DNA of 64,000 nt, from the NCBI GenBank assembly GCA_900323505.1, contig OOIN01000031.1:186001-250000 (forward strand), read 5' to 3'. This document shows, one piece after another, positions 34,515-44,650 of this stretch. Position 1 is the first letter of the stretch. The number at the start of each line of letters is the position of its first letter. The notes beneath the pieces were generated by a model, which saw only the letters and a list, made by a program, of their open reading frames with translations, had not been told where the DNA came from and searched no databases. This stretch comes from Ustilago trichophora. Taxonomy: Eukaryota; Basidiomycota; Ustilaginomycetes; Ustilaginales; Ustilaginaceae. The translations under genes and the position numbers were made by a program.

Positions 34515-35081
34515 TTAGAGATTCTTCTCAACATCAGTTTTAACCCTGTGAGCCTTATCCTCTACCTTTTCCAGCAAACTGTTGGTCTCGTCCTGAACTT
34601 GACCCATAAGATTGTCACTTTTTCCTAACCTTTGAACATGATGAGTAATCAATCCTACACTACCACCCAAACCAGCGCCTCCCAATAAACCATTAATCAA
34701 ACCCACCCTTTTCAAAAAAATCGCTGGTAAAACCAACGCCCCCAAGACACTTCCAATCAAATGTAAATCATCCTGTCGAACTCTCTGAGCATCCAATCTC
34801 AAACCCGAAGTTTTTGCAGCTAGAGAAGAATGATCAAGTTGAGATGCTGCCGCATAACCAGCGATACTTCCTCCACTTGCTCCAATCGTAGGAATCAACC
34901 AATTATATCGTGCAAGTCCTCGAATTGTAAACCCACGACCACGAATTGTTTGTAAAAAATATAAAGGCGTTGCCAAAAGACAACCTATTTGAAGTCCTGA
35001 AATCGTATATCGACCAATATAGTATGCAGTATCTTCTTCAACTCCTGCCGCTTCAAGTTGCTGTTTAAGCTGCTGAGACAT
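34515..35081 (-). CDS. Small conserved-looking membrane protein, 188 residues (possibly DUF1757 family)
   Basis: Single-exon frame, ATG at 35081 (a GTG further upstream is not used). The protein begins MSQQLKQQLEAAGVEEDTAY. It has three or four hydrophobic segments, including the Gly-rich GLINGLLGGAGLGGSVGL, and a charged C-terminal amphipathic tail (QVQDETNSLLEKVEDKAHRV). The opening GRYTISGLQIGCLLATPLY resembles the fungal DUF1757 group, named from memory and not checked. The function is unknown. Codon use is clearly AT-richer than in most neighbours (many TTA, AAA, CAA and AAT codons), which is unusual for this window. Confidence 0.75.
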   Translation of the reverse strand: MSQQLKQQLEAAGVEEDTAYYIGRYTISGLQIGCLLATPLYFLQTIRGRGFTIRGLARYNWLIPTIGASGGSIAGYAAASQLDHSSLAAKTSGLRLDAQRVRQDDLHLIGSVLGALVLPAIFLKRVGLINGLLGGAGLGGSVGLITHHVQRLGKSDNLMGQVQDETNSLLEKVEDKAHRVKTDVEKNL

Positions 35082-35750
35082 GTTGTGTGGAGACACAGAG
35101 AGAGAGGTTGTTATCGAAAGGAATAGTTAGATAGGAGTATGAGATGTTTTGAAAAAAAGGGGGGGAAAGTTGTTTCCGATGTGTGATGCTCGTAGAAAGA
35201 GGTTTTCTGTGGGAAGAAATGATGACGATGATGGTGATAGTAGCGTAGTGTGCTAATGGTGATGAGGAAGGAATAGAAAGGCGGATGGAGAAAAGGGAAA
35301 AGGAGATTATGGATGGAGAAATCCGCACCGGCTCTGCCATACTTTGAGGGCAAAGCTTGTCGGGTGCAAGCGGGGCAAGCTTGCCCCCTCCCCCCAGTCA
35401 CGTCGTTCCAGTGGGTGAGTTACAGAGTATGTCAGGTAACTTGTCTGATCTGAGCGCGGAATCAAATGACGTCTTTCTTCCCCATTTCTCCAATTTCCAA
35501 TTTCCTCCTTGTCCAATTTTCCACCTTTCTCCACACACACACACTCCTACAACCATTTCGCATCTCTAACCCAATCAGTACCCAATTTTAGCATCTCTTG
35601 CTGCATCAATATACGATATATGTTCATGAGGGAATTACTATACAGTACAGTAACAAGGCTTTTTTTCGAGATGAGCTGCACTGAACTAAAACTGGTGCCA
35701 AAAAAAAGGGAGGAATGCGATGAAAGTCAGGCTGCCAAATTTAGCAGCAT

Positions 35751-35770
35751 CTCTCTCTCTCTCTCTCTCT
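35751..35770. repeat. (CT)10 microsatellite
   Basis: Ten CT dinucleotides, followed by TTCTCTCCTC. A second (CT)8 tract lies at 35869-35884. Confidence 0.9.
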
Positions 35771-36080
35771 TTCTCTCCTCGATTATTGGCATCCAAAGCA
35801 CGTCTATCAGCCTCCTGTTTCAAGGTACCATCACGATGATTGGACATCGCTTCTCCCAATCCATTTAGCTCTCTCTCTCTCTCTTTTTCCCACTCAAAAT
35901 GGTTTGCGATTGAATAATATGTACCAGGACAGGTGAATATCGTGGTCGTGTGGGGTCAAGAAAAGGGAAAGCTCCATTGCATCGGAAACAGCCGTTCATG
36001 CATGCATCTCTCCACTTTGAATTCATCAACACACCCGTTTCAGCCGCCATTTCCGTAAATCCAATCAACAGTCACCTTTT

Positions 36081-36119
36081 CCTCCTCCTCCTCCTCCTCC
36101 TTCTCCTCCTCCTACTCCA
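36081..36119. repeat. CTC trinucleotide repeat
   Basis: Imperfect CCT/CTC repeat interrupted by TTC and CTA. Pyrimidine-only on the plus strand except for one A. Confidence 0.85.
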
Positions 36120-36198
36120 TCTTTCTTTCACCCATTCACCATTCAACGCTACTCAAATATATAGACATGTTACATCACACAAGAAATGAAAAAGAAAA

Positions 36199-36246
36199 AG
36201 AGAGAGAGAGAGAGAGGGAGGGAGGGAGAGAGAAAGAGAGAGAGAA
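36199..36246. repeat. GA-rich microsatellite
   Basis: Almost pure GA dinucleotide tract with GGGA interruptions. It is complementary to the CT tracts 315-450 bp to the left and lies just downstream of the gpi18 stop. Confidence 0.9.
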
Positions 36247-36288
36247 GATCTATCAAACGGTCCACATAGTAGTACTACAATTCAAAGT

Positions 36289-37722
36289 TTAAGCAGGCGG
36301 ATAGAACCCTGCATATAATCCGATTGCGAGAACGTACTGCACAGCCAAATATGCCACAAGAAAGCGTCTCAACCAAGGCTTTCCACACAGTACAGCATGA
36401 GCAGCGCCGAGCCAAATCGCAGGGATGCCTCCTGGGGTAGCGAATCGTAGCGCTATCTGGATATGTGATGCGAATAGTAGCAAAAGTCCCAGGGCCAAGC
36501 TATGGATGATGTATGGCGTTGCAGCTGGGGATGAGGAGAGGCTCAATCCCCCGCTTTTGACATTCGTGGTGCTGGGAATGACACTGGTGGTCGAAGTCAA
36601 GGGATTGACGGATGCGATGATGTGGAAGAAACTCGAGTCGCCATAAAATGTATAAACAGTATACGCAATACCAACGAGAACCGGAGAGGCCAGAAGGAAG
36701 TTGGGCATCTGTGCAAGCTCCCAATACCTCAAAAAGCCTACATTCCAATAGTGACTCTGGACAAAGGCATAGATACTCGGCGGGCTACTTTGGCACCATG
36801 GTCTTGTATCATCAGCAAGGCAGAACCTTGTATAGGCCCAGAGTTGAAATCCTACACTGGGAGCGATGCAGACGGCTGTCAAGAGGGTTAACTTGACGAT
36901 CGCCGTGACGGTCTTCTCTCGTAGAAGCTTGAAGCCGAGGTAGCCGACTAAGAGCGTTCCGTTGCTGCGGAAGACTGTGGCGACGCTGAACCAGAAAGAC
37001 GCCTCCATGACCTGGACCCAACCGAGTGCGCATTTTGTGCCAGATTCGAGTGCGAGCAGGCCCATGAGGCATGCAAAGCTGAAACAGCTCTCTGGAGTAG
37101 CTGCTGTGAGTGTAGTCCCTGCAGAGGGAGCAAAGATACTGAGCACCGCAGCGGTGTATGATAGCTCTAGGTTCCGCGTCAGCTTCCACGCCAGGCGGTG
37201 GAGCAAAACAGGGCCAGCCACCGCTAAACCGTTTCCAAAGAGTGTCGTGAACAGGACAGCAGTAGTCGGGCTCCATCGACCGTCCATTTCAGGTGTCACA
37301 AAGCCAGATCCACGGAGGAGCGCGATGATACCGGGCTGGAAAGCGAGCGTCTGCTCCCACTCATAACCGCCAGTGTGAATCGTGTTGAGCGAGGTAGGCG
37401 CCGCAGAGGAGAGAAAGTAGATTGTGTCCCATCGTACGAATGCGAGGAGCCAATTGAAGGATCCCGATGACAGGCCATGGGAGGTCAAAGGGTCAAGTGA
37501 GTATGATAGGAGTGTATGCGAGGTATCGAATGCCTGTTGCAGGTGAGAGCTGAGGATGAGGAGAGTGATTGAGAGGAAGCGAACGACCAAGGAGAGTTTG
37601 AGGATTCGTGATTGGGCGATGGAGAGCTTCCTTGCCGTTGGTCCTAATGTAGCTACTTTCGAGTGTGGCGAATCGACATCTTGTTTCTCTTCAGAGGGCG
37701 GAATGCGGCGTCTGGTCAACAT
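36289..37722 (-). CDS. gpi18: GPI mannosyltransferase 2 (Gpi18/PIG-V)
   Basis: ER-membrane mannosyltransferase that adds the second mannose to the GPI anchor precursor. From ATG 37722 it has 477 residues, close to the family size; the frame is open 35 codons further (ATG 37827), but that extension is not family-like and probably represents leader or intron. Motifs: FVRWDTIYFLSSA and GGYEWEQTLAFQPG near the N-terminus (the catalytic luminal loop in this GT76 family), RSNGTLL in the middle and a C-terminal hydrophobic region ending GLYAGFYPPA. About eight or more membrane segments are visible. The 5' end is divergent from arl5, 360 bp away. Confidence 0.93.
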   Translation of the reverse strand: MLTRRRIPPSEEKQDVDSPHSKVATLGPTARKLSIAQSRILKLSLVVRFLSITLLILSSHLQQAFDTSHTLLSYSLDPLTSHGLSSGSFNWLLAFVRWDTIYFLSSAAPTSLNTIHTGGYEWEQTLAFQPGIIALLRGSGFVTPEMDGRWSPTTAVLFTTLFGNGLAVAGPVLLHRLAWKLTRNLELSYTAAVLSIFAPSAGTTLTAATPESCFSFACLMGLLALESGTKCALGWVQVMEASFWFSVATVFRSNGTLLVGYLGFKLLREKTVTAIVKLTLLTAVCIAPSVGFQLWAYTRFCLADDTRPWCQSSPPSIYAFVQSHYWNVGFLRYWELAQMPNFLLASPVLVGIAYTVYTFYGDSSFFHIIASVNPLTSTTSVIPSTTNVKSGGLSLSSSPAATPYIIHSLALGLLLLFASHIQIALRFATPGGIPAIWLGAAHAVLCGKPWLRRFLVAYLAVQYVLAIGLYAGFYPPA

Positions 37723-38084
37723 CACCACAAACCCTGCTAGTTGGTGTTGAGAGCAGAAAGAGAGAAGAAAGTCGAGAGGGTGCTTTTTGGACCCTGAAAA
37801 AAATGCAGAAAACGCACAGTCCAACATGTGCGTGTGGAGGACTTCTGTGATTCTTCTTGTCGCACGGGTCCGCCGCGCTGTCTCGTGGCGCTTGCACTTC
37901 CACCACCACCAACCAACCCTTCTCTCCCCCGCCTTTTGTAGAAATCACCGACCAACACAGCCTCCACGCGTTCAACTTGTTTCATTCATCATCACCACCA
38001 CTCGAGCCACAGACACCTAGGGATTTCGGAGAGCTGAAAAGTGGACCAGCTGACTCGCCAACATAAAAGAAAGTTACAGCAGCG
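37723..38084. promoter_or_regulatory. Divergent promoter between gpi18 and arl5
   Basis: A 362-bp spacer between two start codons. It includes the possible N-terminal extension of gpi18 and a CAC-rich stretch. No separate gene. Confidence 0.6.
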
Positions 38085-38828
38085 ATGGGCGTCGCGTTCA
38101 GCTCTCTCTGGTCCTCCTTGTTCGGTTCGAAGGAGTTGAAGATCTGTATCCTCGGGTAAGCTTGTTCCAGATGTGTGCAGCGCCGGTAGAGGGAGCATGC
38201 TTCTAACAACAATTTGATACTTGTCTGGGCGGTGAAATCAATAGCCTCGACAATGCAGGAAAGACGACTTTGATGTACAAGATGACGCTTGGGTCGGTCG
38301 TTTCAACTGCTCCTACGGTTGGGTCTAATACAGGTGAGCGATCTTACCCTACCCTCATTTCTTCTGCCTCCGTTCTCCTACTGATACCATGATCTCCCGG
38401 AATCTCTCCTTCCCTGTGACCTGCTGGCTTCGGAATCCACAGAACAATTCGAATACAAAAACCTCAAATTCATGCTATGGGACGTGGGAGGACAAACATC
38501 ACTCCGTACCTCGTGGACCTCGTACCTCGCCTCCACCGACGCCGTCATCTTTGTACTCGACTCGAACGACCGCGAACGCGTCTCGCTAGCGCGGGAGGAA
38601 TTGCATCGCATTGCACAGGACGAACAGGTGACCAAGGCGCCAATATTGGTGTGGGCCAACAAGCAGGATATAAAGGGGTCAATGACTCCGGCAGAGATTA
38701 GCCAGAGTCTGGCACTGACAGCTTTCAGGGAGAGAACATGGCAGATTTTTGGTTGCTCGGCGTTGACAGGTAAAGGGTTGACCGAGGGGTTGGATTGGTT
38801 GGCTGGTACGCTTGGAGCAAAAGCATAG
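38085..38828 (+). CDS. arl5: ARL5-type Arf-like small GTPase
   Basis: Three exons (38085-38155, 38245-38333, 38443-38828) with GTAAGC and GTGAGC donors and AG acceptors give 181 residues. The product starts MGVAFSSLW, with Gly2 for N-myristoylation. The P-loop GLDNAGKT is split by the first intron. Switch I is TAPTVGSN; switch II is WDVGGQTSLR with catalytic-type Q71. The guanine-specificity motif NKQD is at 126-129, and CSALTGKGL replaces the Arf SAxxG box. The sequence SLRTSWTSYLAST matches ARL5 rather than Arf1 or Arl1. ARL5 proteins act at the trans-Golgi, recruiting the GARP tether. The nearest neighbours in function in this window are trs31 and hok1. Confidence 0.95.
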
Positions 38829-39576
38829 ATGGGTTAGTCGGTTTTCAAGGCGGGGGTTTGGCAGAGTTGCGCGAAGTGTAGCGATGCAAGATGTGGTGGT
38901 CTGAATCTCTGCAGGGACTGCATGTCGGTATTCTCAGGCACAGCCTGACTGCAATGTTGGACTCCATTGCGGCATCATCGCACAACGTCAGAAACTGGTC
39001 ACAAACGAACGGGGAGAACATGACACTACTCTGCATCTCTCAAACTTTTCCGAACCGCAATTACCGGAACTTTTCACTATTTCATTGTATATATGCTTGC
39101 TTTCTTTGGGACAGTATGTGGCTATGGCCTTTTTTCTTGTGATGCCCTCCTTTTGAATTGTGCATCTCTAGCATCGGCTTGGCTTGACACCCTTTGCCGC
39201 GTTTTATCAGAGCTGGAAGTATTTGCATCGCATGACAATCGATCTGCTAAGATAGATCGAGCAGTCTCTGCCTTGTCTTTACAGAGTCTAGATGGGATGT
39301 GATTCAGAGAGGAGGTCTTCAGTCGTTTTTCTTCTTTATGTAGTTCTGGATGGTGACGTGGGTCTGCAAGCCAATTCTTTCATCCGCCACGTTTTTTGTT
39401 CGTTTTTGCTTTTGCTTTTGCTTTCTTGCGAAATTTGGCCAATAGTCCTCCACACTCTTGAACCCTTTTCTTCTCGACCAAAAAATCTTTATTCGCCGAA
39501 CCATCATCTTCCCCCCACTCTCACTCCCACTCCCACTTCACTATCACATCACATCACGTCTTTAACCACTTTCAAG
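38829..39576. other. Intergenic region and leader upstream of the tRNA methyltransferase gene
   Basis: The downstream frame is open from 39292, but that extension encodes a hydrophobic, non-family stretch over a CT-rich leader. The real start is taken as 39577. Nothing else seen. Confidence 0.55.
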
Positions 39577-40605
39577 ATGGCAGACCAGACCCTAACCCAG
39601 CCGGTATCGGAATCAGCACCCCACGAATCACTCCCAATCCAACACGACGTTGAAACAAACATATCCAACATCCTCTCCCAAAATCGTCGATCCGCAACCA
39701 CCTTTACCGTCTCGAAACATTCCAAGGAGGCAGCCAAAAATTGGGACAAATTTTACAAAAACCATCAGGACAAGTTCTTCAAAGATCGTCATTGGACCAG
39801 TCGAGAGTTTGGGTCTCAGATCGCCGGGTCTTCTTCCACTCCTACCACTGAGGGCAATGTTGGGAGTGTAAAGCCAAAGGCGGGTAATGCAGAAGACGAT
39901 AGGGAAGAGGAAACACAGATGATCAGTGAAGATCTTGGTGGCAATACCGGGGAGAATGTACTATTGGAAGTTGGATGTGGAGTAGGAAACATGCTGTATC
40001 CTCTATTGGAGGCTAAGGGAGGGTTGAAAGTGCACTGTTGCGACTTTTCTGCTCGAGCAGTGGACATGGTCCGCTCACATCCGCTCTACGACCCTCAACG
40101 AGTAAACGCGTTCGTCTTTGACCTCACCTGCCCCCCAAATACACCCTCTCTCTCATCTCACCTTACAACCCCACCTTACAACTCTTGGCCGAGCATCACC
40201 ACCATCTCCCTAATCTTTGTCCTCAGCGCCATCCCCCCACACCTCCACGCCTCTGTTCTAACCTCCCTCGCCGACCTATTGCCAAATGGCGGACATATTC
40301 TGTTCAGAGACTACGCGTATGGAGATCTGAGTCAAGTCCGCTATCACACGAAAAAAGATGCTGCCTGGGCAGAACCTAGCCTCCTCACAGACGACCCAGA
40401 ACACAACTGGTACCGAAGAGGCGACAACACCTTCAATTACTTTTTCAAACAGGAACAGCTCGAAAAACTCGCACAAGACGTAGGACTACAAGGAGAGGTC
40501 GAGACTTTGAGAAGAACAGCAATCAACAGGAAAAGCGAGGTTAACATGCAGAGACGATTTGTTCAGGCGAAATGGTATGTTCCACCTAAATCCTCTTCGT
40601 CATAA
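39577..40605 (+). CDS. tRNA N3-methylcytidine methyltransferase (METTL2/6, Trm140/Trm141 type)
   Basis: A 342-residue single-exon protein from ATG 39577 (context CAAGATGGC). The N-terminal signature NWDKFYKNHQDKFFKDRHW is diagnostic for the m3C32 tRNA methyltransferase family; the ending TSREF is closer to METTL6/Trm141 (tRNA-Ser) than to METTL2/Trm140 (tRNA-Thr), though this is a judgement from memory. The SAM-binding motif is LLEVGCGVGNMLYPLLE, followed by the acidic strand VHCCDFSARAV, VFDLTCP, and the post-motif LFRDYAYGDLSQVRY. An insert of about 60 mostly acidic residues lies between the signature and the Rossmann fold. There is no actin-binding N-terminal extension of the kind seen in budding-yeast Abp140. 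Confidence 0.92.
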   Translation: MADQTLTQPVSESAPHESLPIQHDVETNISNILSQNRRSATTFTVSKHSKEAAKNWDKFYKNHQDKFFKDRHWTSREFGSQIAGSSSTPTTEGNVGSVKPKAGNAEDDREEETQMISEDLGGNTGENVLLEVGCGVGNMLYPLLEAKGGLKVHCCDFSARAVDMVRSHPLYDPQRVNAFVFDLTCPPNTPSLSSHLTTPPYNSWPSITTISLIFVLSAIPPHLHASVLTSLADLLPNGGHILFRDYAYGDLSQVRYHTKKDAAWAEPSLLTDDPEHNWYRRGDNTFNYFFKQEQLEKLAQDVGLQGEVETLRRTAINRKSEVNMQRRFVQAKWYVPPKSSSS

Positions 40606-40708
40606 AGTTAGATCCGTTGCTACACTATACAATCACAAACTAGTCACATTTTCGCATCATAATTTAGAATCAAGTTTGGGATTGTTTGACAAACAGAGGT
40701 GACACAGA

Positions 40709-41887
40709 TCAAGAGGCTGCAAGAGCATCTTCTCGATCCATGACAGATTTATCGAGCTTGATCAAGATGGTTGTTCGATTTGGGAATTGTGGTGTAGCGA
40801 CGGTATGTGCTGTGACTCTTGCTGGGAAGCCTAAACCATCCAAAGCAGCCTCGACCATTCCGGCTGTGATGGCTTCAACCGAAAGCTGTGACATATCTTT
40901 GGGTACAGAGATACTTTTACTAAACGTGGGGACGTTGGTTGAAATCATATCTGTTTTTTTTTCGGTATTTCAAAGCAATCACTCGTCAGCATGTCGGCTT
41001 TGAGCATCAGCAAACCCCTCCAAAAAAAGGGGGGGCAGCCATATGAAGAATAGACACTTACACTCATCACCACGACCAGCTTCAGTACTCCTCTCCAAGC
41101 TATCGGCAGGTTTACCAAACGCTGCCTTCCAAAACCCGGTATGAATCCATAGCAACGTTGGCAATAGTCTTGTCTCTCTCTTTGGATTTTTCGGGTTGTT
41201 GATCATCTCCTGTCGATGAATCGCCATGTTGAGCACTCTCTGACCGATTGTGTATCCTATGAGGCTGAGTCTTTTTTCCAGATCTGTCACTCCGGTGACT
41301 CGGTTTTGGGTATAGCTTACGATTTCGGCAAAGAGAAAAGAAAGAGAAGACAGGGAGACTTCATTCTGCCTTGTCTTGTCACGAGGACGTTCGACAATGT
41401 CCGGTACGGGTCCCGGGCGGTTAGGGTGAATTGAGGAGGTGTACGAGATGTTTCCTTCATCAATAGGCGTTGTAGTGCTAGCAAAGGAGGCGAAACGACC
41501 TCCGATCCCCGCACTCCCCCCACCACCACCAGTAGCTATGGTAGATGATGCAGACGAGGCCTGTCGAATAGGGTTAGAGTTACGATGATGATGAGGATGA
41601 GAAGCAGTCGTTGGAGAAAAAGAAGAAGAAGAAGAAGAAGAAGAAATCATCGCTGTTTGATGGGTAGAATTTGCCGAACTGGAAAGAACGCTTGCCGAAG
41701 TGCGTCTTGAAGAAAAGGCTGGTGGAAGACCACCATTGTTTGAGGCAAAGGAGTAGGATGTGGCAGATCCAAGATCGACAGCTGCAGCTTGAGACGGCTG
41801 GTAGGGATAAGGATTGGAAGACAAGGATGAATTTGAAGCGTTGGTTTGCACCGAAAAGCGTTGTGAGACTCGAGGTGTCGTCGCCAT
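40709..41887 (-). CDS. trs31: TRAPP complex subunit Trs31/TRAPPC5
   Basis: Two exons, 41887-41062 and 40950-40709, joined at a GTAAGT donor and a CAG acceptor to give 355 residues. The core starts near residue 160 with VPDIVERPRDKTRQNEVSLS and YTQNRVTGVTDLEKRLSLIG, the TRAPPC5 hallmark. Exon 2 restores the Bet3-fold C-terminus: SISVPKDMSQLSVEAITAGM, GFPARVTAHTV and a final basic/acidic helix. TRAPP acts as a guanine-nucleotide exchange factor for Rab1/Ypt1 at the Golgi. The first 155 residues are an unusual Ser/Thr/Gly-rich extension with an eight-serine run encoded by a GAA repeat (41623-41647, plus strand); the animal proteins start directly at the core. Confidence 0.94.
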
Positions 41888-42250
41888 CCTTGCGGTCTCT
41901 ACGATTGAATCTGATGCGAGATATGTAAGCGTTTGACAGACAGTGGATGTGGCTCGATGTCAAATTCAGGTATAGAGCGAATAAAACGCAAGTATGGCGT
42001 CGAACGTGATGTGATATGATGGTGAGAAATGTCAAAAGAGCAGCAAGGCTCGTGCGCACATGAGCTTCGCGTAGCCACAATCTTGAACAAAATCCGCGTT
42101 CCGAACCGAGTCAACTTTTCAACTTCAATCCTTCAGACACCATACAGTACAAAATACTGTACACACAACACACACTTGAATCGCATCTTTCGTCGGCCAT
42201 GCATATTAAGACGATAGATTGAGACACACTGCTACAAAGAAGTGATGGAC
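41888..42250. promoter_or_regulatory. trs31 promoter and 3' end of the SIKE-like gene
   Basis: A 363-bp spacer between two minus-strand genes. It contains the inverted TACAGTA/TACTGTA pair (42143-42161). No gene. Confidence 0.6.
42143..42161. repeat. Inverted pair TACAGTA-caaaa-TACTGTA
   Basis: Two reverse-complementary heptamers (42143-42149 and 42155-42161) separated by 5 bp. A hairpin with a 7-bp stem is possible. It lies about 250 bp upstream of the trs31 start. Confidence 0.85.
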
Positions 42251-44260
42251 TCAAGAAGAGTTCTTGGTAGAGGCGGAAGAGTTGGACTTGTGATGTCGGT
42301 TGCCTTTACCCCGATTGCCTCGGCCTTTTTTGTTTGGAGATGCTGATCCGTCCTTTTGGCCCTGATTTGGCGTGGCGGGTGGGTCTTTGGCCGCTTTCAC
42401 CTCCTTTTTCTCGACGGCAGGTGCGGTTGCTTGTGACTTCTCCTGGTCCTCTGTAGTGTCTTTTGACGCGTCTGTTGACAGTTGGGTCTCGGCAGCTGCT
42501 TTTGGCGAGACGCCCTCGTTGTCTTCCGTTGCTGGTTCTGCTGGGATGACGAGTTCTTCTTTCTCGGATTTAAGAGCATCATCGACTGATGCGGTGACGA
42601 TGGGTTGAAAGTCCCCCTCGGCGCTCTCGGCTGGAGGCGCGCTTTCCTCTTTCGAGATGGCTGCCTTGGCAGTCTCTTCATCACCTGCAGATGCCGAAGA
42701 GACGCTGGAGTCCTTTGTGGATGTAGAATCCTCAGATGACACCGACGACTCTGCAGGGCTACTGAGAGAGAGCGACGGCGCTGATGTCGTCTCAGCTACA
42801 TCAATACCGGAGGCCGAAGTGACGGTCGTCTTGGACGATGCTGCATCACCTTCTTCGATACCCGTCGAGACGAGAGCCGGAGGCGCTGCTTCAGCAAGCA
42901 AGTTCGGTTCCGTGCTCGTCGCTGCTTCCACCGACTTGGGCAGATCTACCTCGTCGATCGGTGTGATTTCGTCTGCATCTGTGCTAGTCACGGCGCTGGT
43001 CTCGGGCTGAGCAGGCAGTGTTGTGTGTACTTGGCTCGCCTCATCCATCTGCTTGGCGGCCCCACGCAACTCTTCGATCGATGATGGGGCGGTGTCGGCA
43101 TCGTCAGCGGCAAACACGACTGGGAGTGAGGCGGTCGCTGAAGGCATCGATGAATCCTCATCGGATCCAACCAAGGGACTGGACTCGCCAGCTCGACGGC
43201 CACGGTCGCTTTCGCTTTCATCTTCGGCGAGAATAGCTTCTTCGATGATCTGTTCTTTGCGTTCCAAGGTTGGAATGAACTTTGGAGATGCGCGTGACGG
43301 CGATGCAATTGCGCTCTCGGTGTTCTCTTCGCCAGGACGGGTTGTGGAAGAGACCTGAAGCACTTTGTATGGTGGCTGCCCACTCGCCTCTGCTGCGATG
43401 GCTGCTTCGTCCACAGTGAGTGATGCACGTCGCTCAGCCGGCGACATGGGCTTGTTGGCAGAATTTGCATGCGCACCCGCTTGAGAGGCGCCTTCCGCAC
43501 CCGCTGTTGTGGACAGTAGCGAGTCACTCTTCTCTTTGAGGCCAAGAAGCTCGCGTAGGGTATCATTCTCCATCCTGAGCCTTTCTTCTTCTGTAAGCTG
43601 TTCGAGTGCTTCATCGGCACGCAAAGCGATAGGGTCGGTCGTCTTGCCGGTATATCCACCCGATCCATACCATTTTGGGTCCTGCATCCAGCCGCGCGTT
43701 GTCTTGTGTGGTGGCCTTCCATCTTGGTCTTCATCCTGCTCGTCGTCACTGGCTTCTCCGTCGATTGACTGCATTGCTCTCCTAACTAGCCCTCCGAGAT
43801 GGGTGAGTGTGCCACTGAAGGCAGTCTCTGCGGCAAGTGTCTGCTCTGCTGCGTTGTGTGTGGTTTGGGCAAGAAGGGACTCGTAATGTTGTGTGAGTTG
43901 CAAAGTGTGCTGCTGGGTCGAGTGAGAGAAGCTTCGGAACTTGGCCATGACGGTCTCGAGGGTGTTTTCATACTCGCGGAGCAAGACGGCTTGCTGCTTG
44001 TTCTCGTGAGACAAACTGAGATTCTCTTTGACAAGATGGACATTGAGTGCCTCGAGCTCAGACTCGAACTTTTCTTTGGAGAGGTCAGTGTTGAATCTGC
44101 GTAATGCAAAGCCGGTTCCGGAGTGAATGGCTTGGCCGCGTAGTTGGTCTGCCTGCTGTTGTAAGGACTCGCAGAGTTGACGATTGGCTTGGAGCTGATT
44201 TGTGAGATCCTCGATGAGGGACCATAGTCTCTGCATATCGTCACCGTCCATTATGGTCAT
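42251..44260 (-). CDS. SIKE/FGFR1OP2-family coiled-coil protein (probable STRIPAK component)
   Basis: A 669-residue single-exon protein, ATG at 44260; a second in-frame ATG lies at 44251. The N-terminal 260 residues are coiled-coil with blocks in the same order as SIKE1/FGFR1OP2: LVKENLSLSHENKQQAVLL, the heptad stretch YENTLETVMAKFR, the helix GGLVRRAMQS, and MENDTLRELLGL. In animals and fungi this family belongs to the STRIPAK phosphatase-kinase complex (SIP/Csc-type subunits), linked to cell fusion and polarity. The remaining 400 residues are Ser/Thr/Glu/Ala-rich and appear disordered, ending in a basic Asn/Lys tail (KKGRGNRGKGNRHHKSN). The assignment rests on block order, not on a search. 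The gene is divergent from hok1. Confidence 0.78.
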   Translation of the reverse strand: MTIMDGDDMQRLWSLIEDLTNQLQANRQLCESLQQQADQLRGQAIHSGTGFALRRFNTDLSKEKFESELEALNVHLVKENLSLSHENKQQAVLLREYENTLETVMAKFRSFSHSTQQHTLQLTQHYESLLAQTTHNAAEQTLAAETAFSGTLTHLGGLVRRAMQSIDGEASDDEQDEDQDGRPPHKTTRGWMQDPKWYGSGGYTGKTTDPIALRADEALEQLTEEERLRMENDTLRELLGLKEKSDSLLSTTAGAEGASQAGAHANSANKPMSPAERRASLTVDEAAIAAEASGQPPYKVLQVSSTTRPGEENTESAIASPSRASPKFIPTLERKEQIIEEAILAEDESESDRGRRAGESSPLVGSDEDSSMPSATASLPVVFAADDADTAPSSIEELRGAAKQMDEASQVHTTLPAQPETSAVTSTDADEITPIDEVDLPKSVEAATSTEPNLLAEAAPPALVSTGIEEGDAASSKTTVTSASGIDVAETTSAPSLSLSSPAESSVSSEDSTSTKDSSVSSASAGDEETAKAAISKEESAPPAESAEGDFQPIVTASVDDALKSEKEELVIPAEPATEDNEGVSPKAAAETQLSTDASKDTTEDQEKSQATAPAVEKKEVKAAKDPPATPNQGQKDGSASPNKKGRGNRGKGNRHHKSNSSASTKNSS

Positions 44261-44620
44261 GTTTCGACCCACGGTTCGCGACCGATGGGTTTATCGGAGG
44301 CGCCTGGTAGATGACCTAGAGACTCGGCCTGCTTGCCCCAGATGCCTAGGGGTCGATTGCTATGAATAGCACCACGTTCAGGTTGCTATTGACCAGTCTT
44401 TGCCTCGCCTAGTAGATGAGGTGTAGAAGTCGTGTCTAGGTTGAGCTGGCTGTGCGAGGCTTGTCTAGGTGTCACGGATCGGCGTATAACGTTTGCTGTG
44501 GAGAGTGAGACAGGAGAACAGAGGGGGGTGGTGCTTGCTTCTGCCAAGGGTGATGATAGCAGCAAAGCAGAGATGAGGACGGCTAGCTCGACTGACGACA
44601 GAGAAGGAATGTGTTGATGA

Positions 44621-44650
44621 GGATGGGATGGGATGGGATGGGATGGGATG
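44621..44650. repeat. (GGATG)6 pentanucleotide repeat
   Basis: Six perfect GGATG units, followed about 20 bp later by GGGATGGGAATCGGGAATC, a drifted version of the same pattern. It lies in the upstream region of the minus-strand SIKE-like gene. Confidence 0.92.

Larger units (their letters stand above)
35082..36288. other. Microsatellite-rich intergenic region
   Basis: No gene seen. It contains two overlapping TACAGTA copies (35641, 35646), two CT repeats, a CTC repeat and a long GA repeat (listed separately). It is the promoter side of the 188-residue gene and the 3' side of gpi18. Confidence 0.6.

Noticed and set aside
39292..39576. N-terminal extension of the tRNA methyltransferase from ATG 39292
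   Set aside because: The extension is hydrophobic and then Ser/Pro/Thr-rich over a CT-rich leader; family homology begins after ATG 39577, which has a good start context.
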